From Tropicibacter oceani (GTDB lineage: Bacteria; Pseudomonadota; Alphaproteobacteria; Rhodobacterales; Rhodobacteraceae): a stretch of DNA of 64,000 nt. A program made the position numbers and the translations under genes. Of the stretch, positions 24,683 to 34,703 are shown in pieces. The stretch spans positions 1 through 64,000 of the forward strand of contig NZ_CP124616.1 in the NCBI RefSeq assembly GCF_029958925.1. Direction: 5' to 3'. Position 1 is the stretch's first letter; the number at the start of each line of letters is the position of its first letter. The notes beneath the pieces are model-generated. The model searched no databases. It saw nothing but the letters and a program-made list of their open reading frames with translations, and had not been told where the DNA came from.

Positions 24683-25879
24683 ATGCGCCAGCACCGTTTC
24701 AACAAGTCCATCCCCTTCAGCCAGGCAGAATATGACCGCCGTCTTGCCCTGACCCGCGCCGCCATGGACAAGGCCGGGATCGAGGTGCTGTTCGTCACCG
24801 ATCCGTCCAACATGGCCTGGCTCACCGGCTATGACGGCTGGTCGTTCTACGTGCATCAGGGCGTGCTGGTCTTTCACGAAGCCGACCCGATCTGGTGGGG
24901 CCGCAACCAGGACACCAACGGCGCACTGCGCACCGTCTGGATGGGCGACGACCGGGTGTTTGGCTATGTCGACACCTATGTGCAGAACCCCGCCAAACAC
25001 CCGATGCAGGACCTGGCCGGGCACCTTGCCGCCATGGGCCATGACAAGGCCCGCATCGGCACCGAGCAGGACAATTATTACTATTCCGCCAAGGCGCATC
25101 TGTCGCTGATGGCCGCCCTGCCCGGGGCCACCCTGATCGACGCCACCGCGCTTGTGAACTGGCAACGAGGCATCAAATCGGGCGAGGAAATCGCCTTTAT
25201 CCGCAAGGCCGCGCGCATTTCCGAAAAGATCGTCGATGGCCTGCTGGAACGCGTCGAACCCGGCGTGCCGAAAAACGCGGTCGTCGCGGAAATCCAGCGT
25301 GATGCGATCCTTGGTGTTGATGGCGATTGGGGTGATTACGCCGCCATCGTGCCGCTGCTGCCCTCCGGCTCGGACGCCGCCGCGCCGCACCTGACATGGG
25401 ATGGCCGCCCCTTCGCCAAGGGCGAGGCGACCTTTTTCGAGATCTCGGGCTGCTACCGCCGCTACCACGCGCCCTTCTCCCGCACGATCTTTCTGGGTGA
25501 TCCCCCCGCAACCCTGGTCAAGGCCGAGGCCGCCCTTGTCGAAGGGCTTGAGGCCGGGCTGAAAGCCGCCCGCGCCGGCAACCGCGCCTGCGACATCGCC
25601 AATGCCCTTGCCGCCCCGCTGGAACGCGCCGGGATCGAACGCGGCGCGCGCTGCGGCTATCCCATCGGCCTGTCCTACCCGCCCGACTGGGGCGAACGCA
25701 CCATCAGTTTGCGCGCCGAGGACCAGACCGTGCTGCAACCGGGCATGACCTTCCACTTCATGCCGGGGCTCTGGATGACCGATTGGGGCATGGAAATCAC
25801 CGAATCCATCCTGATCACCGAAAACGGCGATGCCGAATGTTTCTGTGACCGCCCACGCAAGATGTTCGTCAAGACATGA
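24683..25879 (+). CDS. doeA: M24-family hydrolase, ectoine hydrolase (DoeA/EutD)-like, 398 aa
   Basis: Creatinase/Xaa-Pro-peptidase-fold hydrolase resembling ectoine hydrolase, which opens ectoine to N-acetyl-2,4-diaminobutyrate. Visible: VLFVTDPSNMAWLTGYDGWSFYVHQG, DTNGALRTVWMG and EISGCYRRYHAPFSRTIFLG. In that last block the two metal-binding Asp residues of ordinary M24 peptidases are replaced (Glu and His), as in the creatinase/ectoine hydrolase branch. The start at 24683 has GGAG 6 bases upstream. It overlaps the deacetylase gene by ATGA. The other ectoine catabolism genes are absent here, so the substrate could be another cyclic amide. Confidence 0.7.
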   Translation: MRQHRFNKSIPFSQAEYDRRLALTRAAMDKAGIEVLFVTDPSNMAWLTGYDGWSFYVHQGVLVFHEADPIWWGRNQDTNGALRTVWMGDDRVFGYVDTYVQNPAKHPMQDLAGHLAAMGHDKARIGTEQDNYYYSAKAHLSLMAALPGATLIDATALVNWQRGIKSGEEIAFIRKAARISEKIVDGLLERVEPGVPKNAVVAEIQRDAILGVDGDWGDYAAIVPLLPSGSDAAAPHLTWDGRPFAKGEATFFEISGCYRRYHAPFSRTIFLGDPPATLVKAEAALVEGLEAGLKAARAGNRACDIANALAAPLERAGIERGARCGYPIGLSYPPDWGERTISLRAEDQTVLQPGMTFHFMPGLWMTDWGMEITESILITENGDAECFCDRPRKMFVKT

Positions 25880-27036
25880 CCGACCTGCGGACAACCGAGG
25901 CGATCCTGTCCAACCTGATCGCCTTTCCGACGGTCTCGTCCGACAGCAACCTGGCCATGATCGACCACATGGCCGGGTTGCTGGACCGCCACGGCGCCCG
26001 CGTCGAGATCTTGCACGATGACACCGGCGGCAAGGCCAACCTCTGGGCCACCCTTGGCCCCGCGGGCGACGGCGGCATCGTCCTGTCCGGCCACTCCGAC
26101 GTGGTGCCCGTCACCGATCAGGACTGGACGCTGGATCCCTTTGCCCTGTGCGAACGGGGTGATCTGCTTTACGGGCGCGGCACCTGCGACATGAAGGGGT
26201 TCATCGCCGCCGCGCTGGCCATGGCCCCCGCCTATGCCGAACACCCGCTGCGCCGCCCCGTGCATTTCTGCTTTACCTACGACGAAGAGGTCGGCTGCCT
26301 TGGCGCGCGGCAACTGGTGCCGCACCTGCAGGCGCGCGGCATCAAACCCGCCATGGCCATCGTGGGCGAACCTACCTCGATGCAGATCATCGAAGGCCAC
26401 AAGGGCTGTTGCGAATATACCACCCGCTTTACCGGCCTCGAAGGTCACGGATCGGCCCCCGACCGCGGCGTCAACGCCGTCACCTATGCGGTGCGCTATG
26501 TCGCGCGCCTGCTGGAACTGGCAGAAGAGCTGAAAACACGCGCCCCGCGCGGATCGCGCTTTGATCCGCCCTGGACCACCGTCAACATCGGCCGCCTGTC
26601 TGGCGGCGTGGCCCACAACGTCATCCCCGGCAAGGCCGAGGTCGACTGGGAAATGCGCCCGGTCGAATGGGGTGACGCGCATTTCGTCAAGGACGCCCTG
26701 ACCGATTTTGTCGAGACCGAGCTGCTGCCCGCCATGCGCGCCGTCTCGCCCCAGGCCGACATCTCGACCGAGGTGATCGGCGAAGTCGTCGGGCTGGAAC
26801 CGATGCCGGACAACGCCGTGCGCGATCTTGTACACAAGTTGACCGGCGGCAATTCCTGCGATGTCGTCCCCTTTGGCACCGAGGCCGGGTTGTTCCAGGG
26901 CATGGGGATGAGTGTCGTGGTCTGCGGCCCGGGGTCCATCGCGCAGGCGCACAAGCCCGACGAATACATCGCCCGCGAACAACTGCAACAATGCCTCGAC
27001 ATGTTGCACGGCCTTGGAAAGACCCTGATCGCATGA
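25876..27036 (+). CDS. M20 metallopeptidase, acetylornithine deacetylase-like (ArgE), 386 aa
   Basis: Zinc-dependent M20 deacetylase. Metal ligands are visible in order: His in VLSGHSDVVPV, Asp in LYGRGTCDMKG, Glu pair in TYDEEVGCLGA, Glu in VGEPTSM and His in IAQAHKPDEYI. The dimerisation domain sits in the middle (HGSAPDRGVNAV). It removes acyl groups from N-acyl amino acids. Behind a DoeA-like hydrolase it could deacetylate N-acetyl-diaminobutyrate in place of DoeB, which is inference. It is coupled by ATGA overlaps to both the M24 gene and the GntR gene. Confidence 0.88.
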   Translation: MTDLRTTEAILSNLIAFPTVSSDSNLAMIDHMAGLLDRHGARVEILHDDTGGKANLWATLGPAGDGGIVLSGHSDVVPVTDQDWTLDPFALCERGDLLYGRGTCDMKGFIAAALAMAPAYAEHPLRRPVHFCFTYDEEVGCLGARQLVPHLQARGIKPAMAIVGEPTSMQIIEGHKGCCEYTTRFTGLEGHGSAPDRGVNAVTYAVRYVARLLELAEELKTRAPRGSRFDPPWTTVNIGRLSGGVAHNVIPGKAEVDWEMRPVEWGDAHFVKDALTDFVETELLPAMRAVSPQADISTEVIGEVVGLEPMPDNAVRDLVHKLTGGNSCDVVPFGTEAGLFQGMGMSVVVCGPGSIAQAHKPDEYIAREQLQQCLDMLHGLGKTLIA

Positions 27037-27677
27037 CCGAGGCCGCCACCCGTTTCCGCCGCCTGTACGACGCCCTGCGCAGCCGCATCTGCCTGCTGGA
27101 TTACCCCCCCGGCACCCGCCTGTCCGAAGAAACGCTGGCGCAGGAGTTCGGCACATCCCGCACGCCCCTGCGCCGGGTTCTGGCTCGGCTCGAAGACGAA
27201 GGGCTGGTGGTCTCGCGCCACGGGGTCGGCACGCTGGTCACCGATGTCGACGTCACCGAAATGGCGCAGGTCTATGCCCTGCGGCTGGAACTGTCCCAAC
27301 TGGTCGGCACCCTGTCGCCCGTTGCAATCACCGCTGCGCATCTGGACGAGATCGACAGCTTTGCCGCCCGCGCCGAGGCATTGAACCAAAGCCCCGATCC
27401 GCGCGATTTTGCCCGGCTCAACATGGACTACCACGCCTTTGGCCTGTCCCTGACAGACAACGCCGCCCTGCGCGACACCGCCGAAAGGCTGTATTTCCTG
27501 ACCGCGCGCATCTGGCTGAAATCCATCCCCCATATGGATCTGGCGGGCGAATGCGCGATCTTTCGCGACGAGATCCTGCAAACCCGGCAGGCGCTGCGCG
27601 CCGCTGATCCGCAGGCCGCCGCCCTGATCCGCCGCAGCCATATATCCATGAGCTATCACCGGTTGCGCAGCGTCTAG
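27033..27677 (+). CDS. GntR-family regulator (FCD subfamily), 214 aa
   Basis: N-terminal winged helix (LYDALRSRICLLDYPPGTRLSEETLAQEFGTSRTPLRRVLARLEDEGLV in outline) with recognition helix around SRTPLRRVL. The helical C-terminal ligand domain of the FCD type has conserved Asp/His positions around NMDYHAFGLSL. It begins within the ATGA shared with the deacetylase stop and so is co-translated with the pathway it probably controls. Its stop overlaps the converging L,D-transpeptidase stop on a CTAG palindrome. The likely operator is TTGTATACAA at 24636-24645. Confidence 0.88.
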   Translation: MTEAATRFRRLYDALRSRICLLDYPPGTRLSEETLAQEFGTSRTPLRRVLARLEDEGLVVSRHGVGTLVTDVDVTEMAQVYALRLELSQLVGTLSPVAITAAHLDEIDSFAARAEALNQSPDPRDFARLNMDYHAFGLSLTDNAALRDTAERLYFLTARIWLKSIPHMDLAGECAIFRDEILQTRQALRAADPQAAALIRRSHISMSYHRLRSV

Positions 27678-28182
27678 CTGGCCAGCCCCTCGGGCACGAT
27701 CACCCGTGTTCCCGGCGCAATCGCCTGCGCGATGCGCCGCAGATGGTCGGGCCGAAAGGCGATGCAGCCTTCGGTCGGAAACCCCGGCCGTCGCCAGCGG
27801 TGCAGGAAAATCGCGCTGCCCCGCCCCGGCTGCGCCACAGGCCAGTTCCAATCGGTCAACAGCACCAGATCGTACAGGGGATCGGCCCGACGCAGCGCTT
27901 CGTGGCTGGGCGCATAGGGTGCACGCACCATCTGGTTATAGGCCGCGTCCGCCGCATCGTCAGACCACAAATCCCCCGGCAGGATCGGCTCGGCCCAATC
28001 CGCAGGCCGCGCCATCCGGTCGGGGCGATACAGCATCCCGACGATGTGGTGACAACCCACCGGCGTCGCCCCGTCGCCTTCGCGCTTGTCGGCGGAAACA
28101 CCGCCGCGTCCGATCGTGCAGGGCCAAAGCCGCCCGGCAAAGCGCAGCCCGGCCCGCGTCAGCACCATGTCCCCCGCCCCCA

Positions 28183-28186
<4 letters not shown>
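27674..28186 (-). CDS. L,D-transpeptidase (YkuD) family protein, 170 aa
   Basis: YkuD-fold protein with the catalytic motif [20 protein letters not shown], containing the His and the nucleophilic Cys. Members cross-link peptidoglycan or attach lipoproteins in the periplasm. This short form has no visible signal peptide and belongs to the compact group also seen as a stand-alone protein in Rhodobacterales. It overlaps the LLM oxidoreductase stop by ATGA (28183-28186), so it is translationally coupled to it. Confidence 0.85.
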
Positions 28187-29184
<998 letters not shown>

Positions 29185-29242
29185 GGGACGACTCCTTTGC
29201 CCTTACCCTATGATGGCCTTGGGCAGGCGCAAGTCGTGACCA

Positions 29243-30325
29243 TCACAACAGGTGCCCTGATTTTTTCGCCTTGGTCGCCAGATAGGCCGCGTTCTGCGGG
29301 GTCTTGCCCACCTGCAACGGCACCCTTTCGGCGACGGTGATGCCGCAATGCTCCATCATCGCCACCTTGGCCGGGTTGTTGGTCAACAGCCGCACCGCGC
29401 CAAACCCCATCTTCGACAGGATCTGCGCGCCCAGCCGGAAATCCCGCTCGTCATCCTCGAACCCCAGCCGGTGGTTCGCCTCGACCGTATCAAACCCCTG
29501 ATCCTGCAGCGAATAGGCCCGCATCTTGTTGGCAAGGCCAATCCCGCGCCCCTCCTGGTTCAGGTACAGCAGCACCCCCGCGCCCTCGGCCCCCATCTGG
29601 GCCAGCGCCGCGTTCAACTGCGGCCCGCAATCGCATTTCAACGACCCCAGAAGATCGCCGGTGAAACAGGCCGAATGCAGCCGCGCCAGCACCGGTTTGT
29701 CCCGATCCGGGCGGCCCACCTCGATGGCGTAATGTTCGTCGCTGCCGTCCTCGGGGCGGAAAATATGCAGCCGCGCGTTCTGGGCCGCGCGCAACGGCAC
29801 CTTGGCCGACACGACGTGATCCAGCGCCGGCAAGGCCGTCAGGGCGGGCGCGACCGCATCGGCCCTCAGCGCCACCAACCCGTTTTCGGCCGCAAACCCC
29901 GCCGCGACCGGGACCACCAGAGCCGCCGGCAACAGCCGCGCGGATTTGCACAGCGACACCGCCAGTCGGTGCAGCGCCGCGCTGCCATCGCGGCGCGTCG
30001 CGAACGGCCCCTTCATCGGGGCGTTCAGATCGTCCGCCGGGTCGGCCAGATCACGCACCCAGTCCAACGCTGCCCCATCGGGCAGAACAACCCGCGCCAC
30101 ATCGCCATCATAGGCCCGCGCCTTGAGCGTTTCAGCACGCCGCCCCGTCAGCACCAGATCGACCGGCCCAAGTGCCTGCATCGACGCCAGCCGCGCCGCG
30201 CCCAGGGTCTCGGCCGGGGCGACCAGGGCCGCGCCCTCGGCCCCGATCAGCACCACCGGAACCCCCATGCGCAGATCCGCACGGGCCCGGGACAGGGTTT
30301 CATAGGTATCCGGGGCAAAGCGCAT
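29243..30325 (-). CDS. ribA: GTP cyclohydrolase II with N-terminal extension, 360 aa
   Basis: First committed step of riboflavin synthesis. The C-terminal 200 residues carry the enzyme: zinc site HSACFTGDLLGSLKCDCGPQL, YLNQEGRGIGLANKMRAYSLQDQG and LTNNPAKVAMM. E. coli RibA is about 200 aa; here about 150 extra N-terminal residues (VVLIGAEGAALVAPAETLG onward) have no DHBP-synthase active-site residues that I can see. The start at 30325 has AAGGA 6 bases upstream; a longer frame to 30607 runs across the control region of cenR and is rejected. Confidence 0.92.
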   Translation of the reverse strand: MRFAPDTYETLSRARADLRMGVPVVLIGAEGAALVAPAETLGAARLASMQALGPVDLVLTGRRAETLKARAYDGDVARVVLPDGAALDWVRDLADPADDLNAPMKGPFATRRDGSAALHRLAVSLCKSARLLPAALVVPVAAGFAAENGLVALRADAVAPALTALPALDHVVSAKVPLRAAQNARLHIFRPEDGSDEHYAIEVGRPDRDKPVLARLHSACFTGDLLGSLKCDCGPQLNAALAQMGAEGAGVLLYLNQEGRGIGLANKMRAYSLQDQGFDTVEANHRLGFEDDERDFRLGAQILSKMGFGAVRLLTNNPAKVAMMEHCGITVAERVPLQVGKTPQNAAYLATKAKKSGHLL

Positions 30326-30470
30326 GAGGGTTCCTTGATGTAACAATGGGCCGGTTTTTCTGTAACATTTGCCTGCATCGGACACGAGGACGTGAAACCA
30401 CTGCAGCAATCCTTGCCGGACTGGCAAAATGTCCACATCTGATCGGAAAGGCAAGACAAGGACAGATGAC

Positions 30471-31157
30471 ATGGCACAGCTGAAGAACATTCTTCTGGTG
30501 GACGACGACGACGATCTGCGCGAGGCCCTGGCCGAACAATTGATCATGACCGAGGATTTCGAAGTCTTCGAAGCCGAGAATGGCAGCGGCGCCATGACCC
30601 GTGCCAAGGAACAGAACTATGATCTGATCATCCTCGATGTCGGCCTGCCCGACACCGACGGGCGCGAGTTGTGCCGCCTGATGCGCAAACAGGGGGTCAA
30701 GGCACCGATCATCATGCTGACCGGGCACGACAGCGACGCCGACACCATTCTGGGCCTGGATGCCGGGGCCAATGACTATGTCACCAAACCCTTCAAGTTC
30801 CCGGTGCTTCTGGCCCGCATCCGCGCCCAGCTGCGCCAGCACGAACAATCCGAGGACGCAGTGTTCACCGTCGGGCCCTATACCTTCAAACCGGCGATGA
30901 AGATGCTGGTGACCGAGGACGACAAGAAGATCCGCCTGACCGAGAAAGAGACCAACATCCTCAAGTTCCTGTACCGCGCGACCGAAGGCGTGGTGCCGCG
31001 TGACACGCTGCTGCACGAAGTCTGGGGCTACAACGCCGGGGTCACCACCCATACGCTGGAAACCCACATCTATCGCCTGCGCCAGAAGATCGAGCCCAAT
31101 CCGTCGAATGCCACGCTGCTGGTCACCGAATCCGGTGGCTATCGACTGGTGTCCTGA
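30471..31157 (+). CDS. cenR: OmpR-family response regulator, CenR-like, 228 aa
   Basis: Receiver domain (ILLVDDDDDLREALAEQL; phospho-Asp56 in LIILDVGLPDTDGREL; DAGANDYVTKPF) and winged-helix domain ending THTLETHIYRLRQKIEPNPSNATLLV then ESGGYRLVS. The sequence matches the CenR group of alphaproteobacteria, an essential envelope regulator in Caulobacter. No histidine kinase is adjacent, as is usual for CenR. AGGA lies 8 bases before the start. It diverges from ribA and is followed by the probable small RNA. Confidence 0.88.
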   Translation: MAQLKNILLVDDDDDLREALAEQLIMTEDFEVFEAENGSGAMTRAKEQNYDLIILDVGLPDTDGRELCRLMRKQGVKAPIIMLTGHDSDADTILGLDAGANDYVTKPFKFPVLLARIRAQLRQHEQSEDAVFTVGPYTFKPAMKMLVTEDDKKIRLTEKETNILKFLYRATEGVVPRDTLLHEVWGYNAGVTTHTLETHIYRLRQKIEPNPSNATLLVTESGGYRLVS

Positions 31158-31263
31158 GGTTTTGAAACAACGCATCGCAAAAGATGCAGCCCCGCCGCAG
31201 GTTTTCTTGACCCAGATCAAAGTCGCATTGCGGACCGGCCTTTAGATCGGGGATAAGACAAGC

Positions 31264-31340
31264 GTTACCCGTTGCATGTGCGGGTCATCACATGCACCTC
31301 CCTGTTGGACCTGGCCCGGGCTTGTCCCGGGTCTTTTTTT
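31264..31340 (+). ncRNA. Probable small RNA (MmgR/suhB-like, alpha-r8 type)
   Basis: A self-contained RNA-like unit. Hairpin 1 is GCATGTG (31274-31280) with CACATGC (31289-31295). A single-stranded pyrimidine-rich ACCTCCCTGTTGGACCTGG follows. The terminator hairpin is CCCGGG (31315-31320) with CCCGGG (31326-31331) and then TCTTTTTTT. This order (GC hairpin, CCUCCC loop, terminator) is that of the alphaproteobacterial MmgR/suhB small-RNA family. A possible promoter is TTGCGG (31228) - 18 bp - GATAAG (31252). The start point is estimated. It could alternatively be the 3' end of the cenR transcript. Confidence 0.6.
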
Positions 31341-31380
31341 GCCTTGGGCCGATCGTTTGTGGCGGCCGGGCATTTGCGAG

Positions 31381-31422
31381 GCTCTGCCTCGCGCTCCGGG
31401 ATATTTTGGGCACAAAGAAACC
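31381..31422 (+). repeat. Roseobacter-type intergenic repeat (single arm)
   Basis: Sequence CTCGCGCTCCGGGATATTTT followed by GGGCACAAAGAAA, a single arm of the inverted-repeat family complete at 46472-46549. It sits between the small RNA terminator and the IMPACT-family gene. Confidence 0.6.
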
Positions 31423-31430
31423 CCGAGCGG

Positions 31431-31784
31431 TCAATCCATCAGAGCGTCGAGATAGATCCTGACGGCTTCCTGAACGTGGCGAAAGCGGTCGCCGCCCAGG
31501 TGTTTTCCGCCGTACCAGCGGGTGACCACGATGATGTGGTTGCGGATGTCCTCGCGTTCGAGCATCCGCAGGATCACCATGCCTGCGCCGCTTTCGCCAT
31601 CGTCGTTCTTGAGCGGCGCATCGTCCGTCAGGCAAGCCCAGGTGTTGTGCGTGGCCTTGGCGAATTTCTTGCGCCGCTTCAGGTCCTTGAGAAAGCCTTG
31701 CGCGGCCTCGGCAGAGGTGCAGGCGCCGCCCGAAACGGCGTAGCGCGACCCGCGGTCCGACAGGATGTTTTCCAAAACAAGCAT
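31431..31784 (-). CDS. IMPACT/YigZ-family protein, single-domain form, 117 aa
   Basis: Contains only the N-terminal UPF0029/IMPACT domain: RGSRYAVSGGACTSAEAAQGFL, AKATHNTWACLTDDAPLKNDDGESGAG and VVTRWYGGKHLGGDRFRHV. YigZ proteins are normally about 200 aa with a second ferredoxin-like domain, which is absent here. The start at 31784 is the first ATG at the domain edge and has a weak ribosome site; a GTG eight codons upstream is possible. IMPACT proteins modulate translation stress responses in eukaryotes; the bacterial role is unclear. Confidence 0.8.
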   Translation of the reverse strand: MLVLENILSDRGSRYAVSGGACTSAEAAQGFLKDLKRRKKFAKATHNTWACLTDDAPLKNDDGESGAGMVILRMLEREDIRNHIIVVTRWYGGKHLGGDRFRHVQEAVRIYLDALMD

Positions 31785-31843
31785 GGGGTCATGGCCTAGC
31801 CGCACGGCGGCGCAAGGGCAATCAAAATGGGATTTGGGAAAAT

Positions 31844-31869
31844 GGGCTCTGGCATCCCCGCCAGAGCCC
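31844..31869. other. Perfect 10-bp hairpin in the pnp 3' region
   Basis: GGGCTCTGGC (31844-31853) pairs perfectly with GCCAGAGCCC (31860-31869) around a 6-base loop. On the minus strand it is followed by ATTTTCCC. It lies beyond the pnp terminator in a 260-bp spacer with no other gene seen. It may end a small minus-strand transcript or be a second terminator. Confidence 0.4.
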
Positions 31870-31992
31870 TTGGACGCATCCCGTGAGTTGACGCAGAGTC
31901 CAGTACCAGTACGTGCCTTTTGACAGGTTGACCTTGCCCTGTGAGGGGTAAAGGAAGTCTGAATTTCCCAGTGCGGAAACGCAAACGCCCAC

Positions 31993-32019
31993 AAAAAAAG
32001 GGCGCCCCGCGAGGCGCCC
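31993..32019 (-). terminator. Rho-independent terminator of pnp
   Basis: On the minus strand GGGCGCC-TCGCGG-GGCGCCC (32019-32000) is followed by seven T (31999-31993). It lies 26 bp after the pnp stop. It is a textbook intrinsic terminator. Confidence 0.9.
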
Positions 32020-32044
32020 TTTCGATACCGGGAGGGACGACAGA

Positions 32045-34192
32045 TTATTCTGCGTCGTCTTCCTTGGCTTTCTTTTCGGCGACGATCTCTTCGCCGGTTT
32101 CCTGATCGACGCATTTCATCGACAGGCGCACCTTGCCGCGATCGTCAAAGCCCAGCAGCTTGACCTTCACGTCCTGGCCTTCTTTCAGAACGTCGGACGG
32201 GTGGTTCAGGCGGCGATTTTCGATCTGGCTGACATGCACAAGGCCGTCGCGCTTGCCGAAAAAGTTCACGAAGGCGCCGAAATCGACGATCTTCACGACC
32301 TTGCCGTCGTAAACCTTGCCTTCTTCCGGCTCGGCCACGATCGAATAGATCATGTCGTAGGCTTTCTTGATGGCCTCGCCGTTGGGCGATGCGATCTTGA
32401 TGATGCCTTCGTCGTTGATGTCGACCTTGGCGCCCGACACTTCGACGATCTCGCGGATCACCTTGCCGCCCGAACCGATCACTTCACGGATCTTGTCGGT
32501 CGGGATCTGCATGGTTTCGATGCGCGGTGCGTGAACGCTGAATTCACCCGCCGACGACAGCGCCTTGTTCATCTCGGACAGGATGTGCAGGCGGCCTTCC
32601 TTGGCCTGGGCCAGGGCGGTTTTCATGATGTCGGACGTGATGCCGGCCACCTTGATGTCCATCTGCAGCGAGGTGATGCCCTTTTCGGTGCCAGCCACCT
32701 TGAAGTCCATGTCGCCAAGGTGATCTTCGTCACCCAGGATGTCGGACAGGATGGCGTAATCGCCATCGTCTTCCAGCACCAGACCCATGGCCACACCGGC
32801 AACCGGCGCCTTCAGCGGAACGCCCGCGTCCATCATGGACAGCGATCCACCGCAGACCGATGCCATCGAGGACGAGCCGTTGGACTCGGTGATCTCGGAC
32901 ACCAGACGCAGGGTGTAGGGGAAGTCCGTCGCGGCGGGCAGAACGGCCTGAAGGGCGCGCCATGCCAGTTTGCCGTGACCGATTTCACGGCGACCCGGGC
33001 CGGACACGCGGCCAACTTCGCCAACCGAATAGGGCGGGAAGTTGTAGTGCAGCATGAAGTTGGACTTGAAGTTGCCATGCAGCGCGTCGATGAACTGTTC
33101 GTCATCGCCGGTGCCCAGCGTGGTCACGACCAGCGCCTGGGTTTCACCGCGGGTGAACAGGGCCGAACCGTGGGTCCGCGGCAGCAGGCCGGTTTCCGAC
33201 ACGATGGGGCGGATCTGGTCCAGCGCGCGGCCGTCGATGCGGCGCTTGTTCTTGACCACGTCACCGCGCAGAACAACCGATTCCAGCTTTTTCAGGGCCG
33301 AGCCAAGGTTGGGATCTGCCAGCTGCTCTTCGGAAAGGGCGGCCTTGATGGTGTCCTTGGCGGCAGCCACAGCGGCAACGCGCTGCTGCTTGTCGGTGAT
33401 GGCATAAGCGGCGCGCATGGCCTCTTCGCCAGCGGCCTTGGCTGCTTGGTACAGGTCCGAATAGTCCGGCGCCTGGAAATCAAACGGCTCTTTGGCGCAA
33501 TCTTCAGCCAGATCGATGATCAGGTCGATGACCGGCTGGATCTGCTCGTGCGCGAACATCACGGCGCCCAGCATTTCCTCTTCGGTCAGCTCGTAGGCTT
33601 CGGATTCGACCATCATCACGGCGTCTTTGGTGCCGGCGACGACCAGGTCAAGCCGCTGCTCGGGGTTGTCACGCAGGTTCTGCATGTCATCCACGGTCGG
33701 GTTCAGGACGTATTCGCCATCTTCGAAACCAACGCGGGCACCGGCGATCGGGCCACGGAACGGCGCGCCGGAAATGGTCAGCGCGGCGGACGCGGCGATC
33801 ATTGCGACGATGTCGGGATCGTTGACCAGATCGTGCGACAGCACGGTGCACATCACCAGCACTTCGTTCTTGAAGCCGGGGACGAACAGCGGGCGGATCG
33901 GACGGTCGATCAGACGCGCGGTCAGCGTCTCTTTTTCGGTCGGGCGCGCTTCGCGCTTGAAGAAACCGCCCGGCACTTTACCGGCGGCATAGTATTTTTC
34001 CTGGTAGTGGACCGTCAGCGGAAAGAAATCCTGCCCTTCGCGCGGTTCCTTTGCGAACGTCACGTTCGCCATGACCGAGGTCTCGCCCAGAGTGGCGATC
34101 ACGGTGCCATCGGCCTGACGGGCAATCTTGCCCGTTTCCAGTGTGAGCGTCTCTTCGCCCCACTGCATCGACTTCTTCGTTTCTTTAAACAT
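32045..34192 (-). CDS. pnp: Polyribonucleotide nucleotidyltransferase, 715 aa
   Basis: 3'-5' phosphorolytic exoribonuclease of the RNA degradosome. Two RNase PH domains are visible (FARKE-type start region [23 protein letters not shown]; second with [21 protein letters not shown] and [21 protein letters not shown]). The KH domain has [15 protein letters not shown] and the S1 domain has [28 protein letters not shown]. Length is normal for the family. It follows rpsO on the same strand after a 511-bp gap containing the rpsO terminator, so it probably has its own promoter. Confidence 0.98.
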   Translation of the reverse strand: MFKETKKSMQWGEETLTLETGKIARQADGTVIATLGETSVMANVTFAKEPREGQDFFPLTVHYQEKYYAAGKVPGGFFKREARPTEKETLTARLIDRPIRPLFVPGFKNEVLVMCTVLSHDLVNDPDIVAMIAASAALTISGAPFRGPIAGARVGFEDGEYVLNPTVDDMQNLRDNPEQRLDLVVAGTKDAVMMVESEAYELTEEEMLGAVMFAHEQIQPVIDLIIDLAEDCAKEPFDFQAPDYSDLYQAAKAAGEEAMRAAYAITDKQQRVAAVAAAKDTIKAALSEEQLADPNLGSALKKLESVVLRGDVVKNKRRIDGRALDQIRPIVSETGLLPRTHGSALFTRGETQALVVTTLGTGDDEQFIDALHGNFKSNFMLHYNFPPYSVGEVGRVSGPGRREIGHGKLAWRALQAVLPAATDFPYTLRLVSEITESNGSSSMASVCGGSLSMMDAGVPLKAPVAGVAMGLVLEDDGDYAILSDILGDEDHLGDMDFKVAGTEKGITSLQMDIKVAGITSDIMKTALAQAKEGRLHILSEMNKALSSAGEFSVHAPRIETMQIPTDKIREVIGSGGKVIREIVEVSGAKVDINDEGIIKIASPNGEAIKKAYDMIYSIVAEPEEGKVYDGKVVKIVDFGAFVNFFGKRDGLVHVSQIENRRLNHPSDVLKEGQDVKVKLLGFDDRGKVRLSMKCVDQETGEEIVAEKKAKEDDAE

Positions 34193-34635
34193 TCATCTAT
34201 CCTGTATGGGAGCGCTCCCGGCCCTCCGGGTCTCCCGTTTGAATGGCGGCCCCATTGCCGCCGACCTCTTCATCATTCCATGCGCCGAGGCCATTGCGTC
34301 ACGTCTCAGATGTTCGCGCCTTACAGGTTTTTCCATGCTTTGGAAAGCTACGATTGCGTGCGGGGTGGCTGGAGGGACCGTAAAACTGCCCCTTGGCGCG
34401 CCGCGTGGCTGGCTGTTGCCTACCGATGGCCCGGGTCGTCCGGCGCCCGGCCGTTTGGGTCAAGGCCGAGATCGGGCGCAAACGCTATGTGCAAAAGGGA
34501 CGCCTGCCCGGCTTTCACCTGCTTGAAGGGGGCACTTCGTCGGTTTCTGCCGCGGTCCCATCCGAATTTTCATCTGACAGGCTGGAACGGGAAACAAGAC
34601 TTTCGGCGAAAATGCCATTCACCGTCTCGGCAAGC
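34193..34635. other. Long leader/intergenic region upstream of pnp
   Basis: About 440 bp without a convincing gene; open frames here lack any family likeness and good ribosome sites. It lies between the rpsO terminator and the pnp start and probably holds the pnp promoter and a long 5' leader, which in enterobacteria is the target of PNPase autoregulation. That mechanism is not demonstrated by this sequence. Confidence 0.45.
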
Positions 34636-34662
34636 AAAACGCCCGCTTCTTTCGAAGCGGGC
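34636..34662 (-). terminator. Rho-independent terminator of rpsO
   Basis: GCCCGCTTC (34641-34649) and GAAGCGGGC (34654-34662) form a 9-bp stem with a 4-base loop. Minus-strand reading continues into GTTTTG. It lies about 40 bp after the rpsO stop. Confidence 0.85.
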
Positions 34663-34703
34663 GCCAGCAATCTTGGGTTCGGCGGGGACAGCCCCGCCCG
34701 TCC

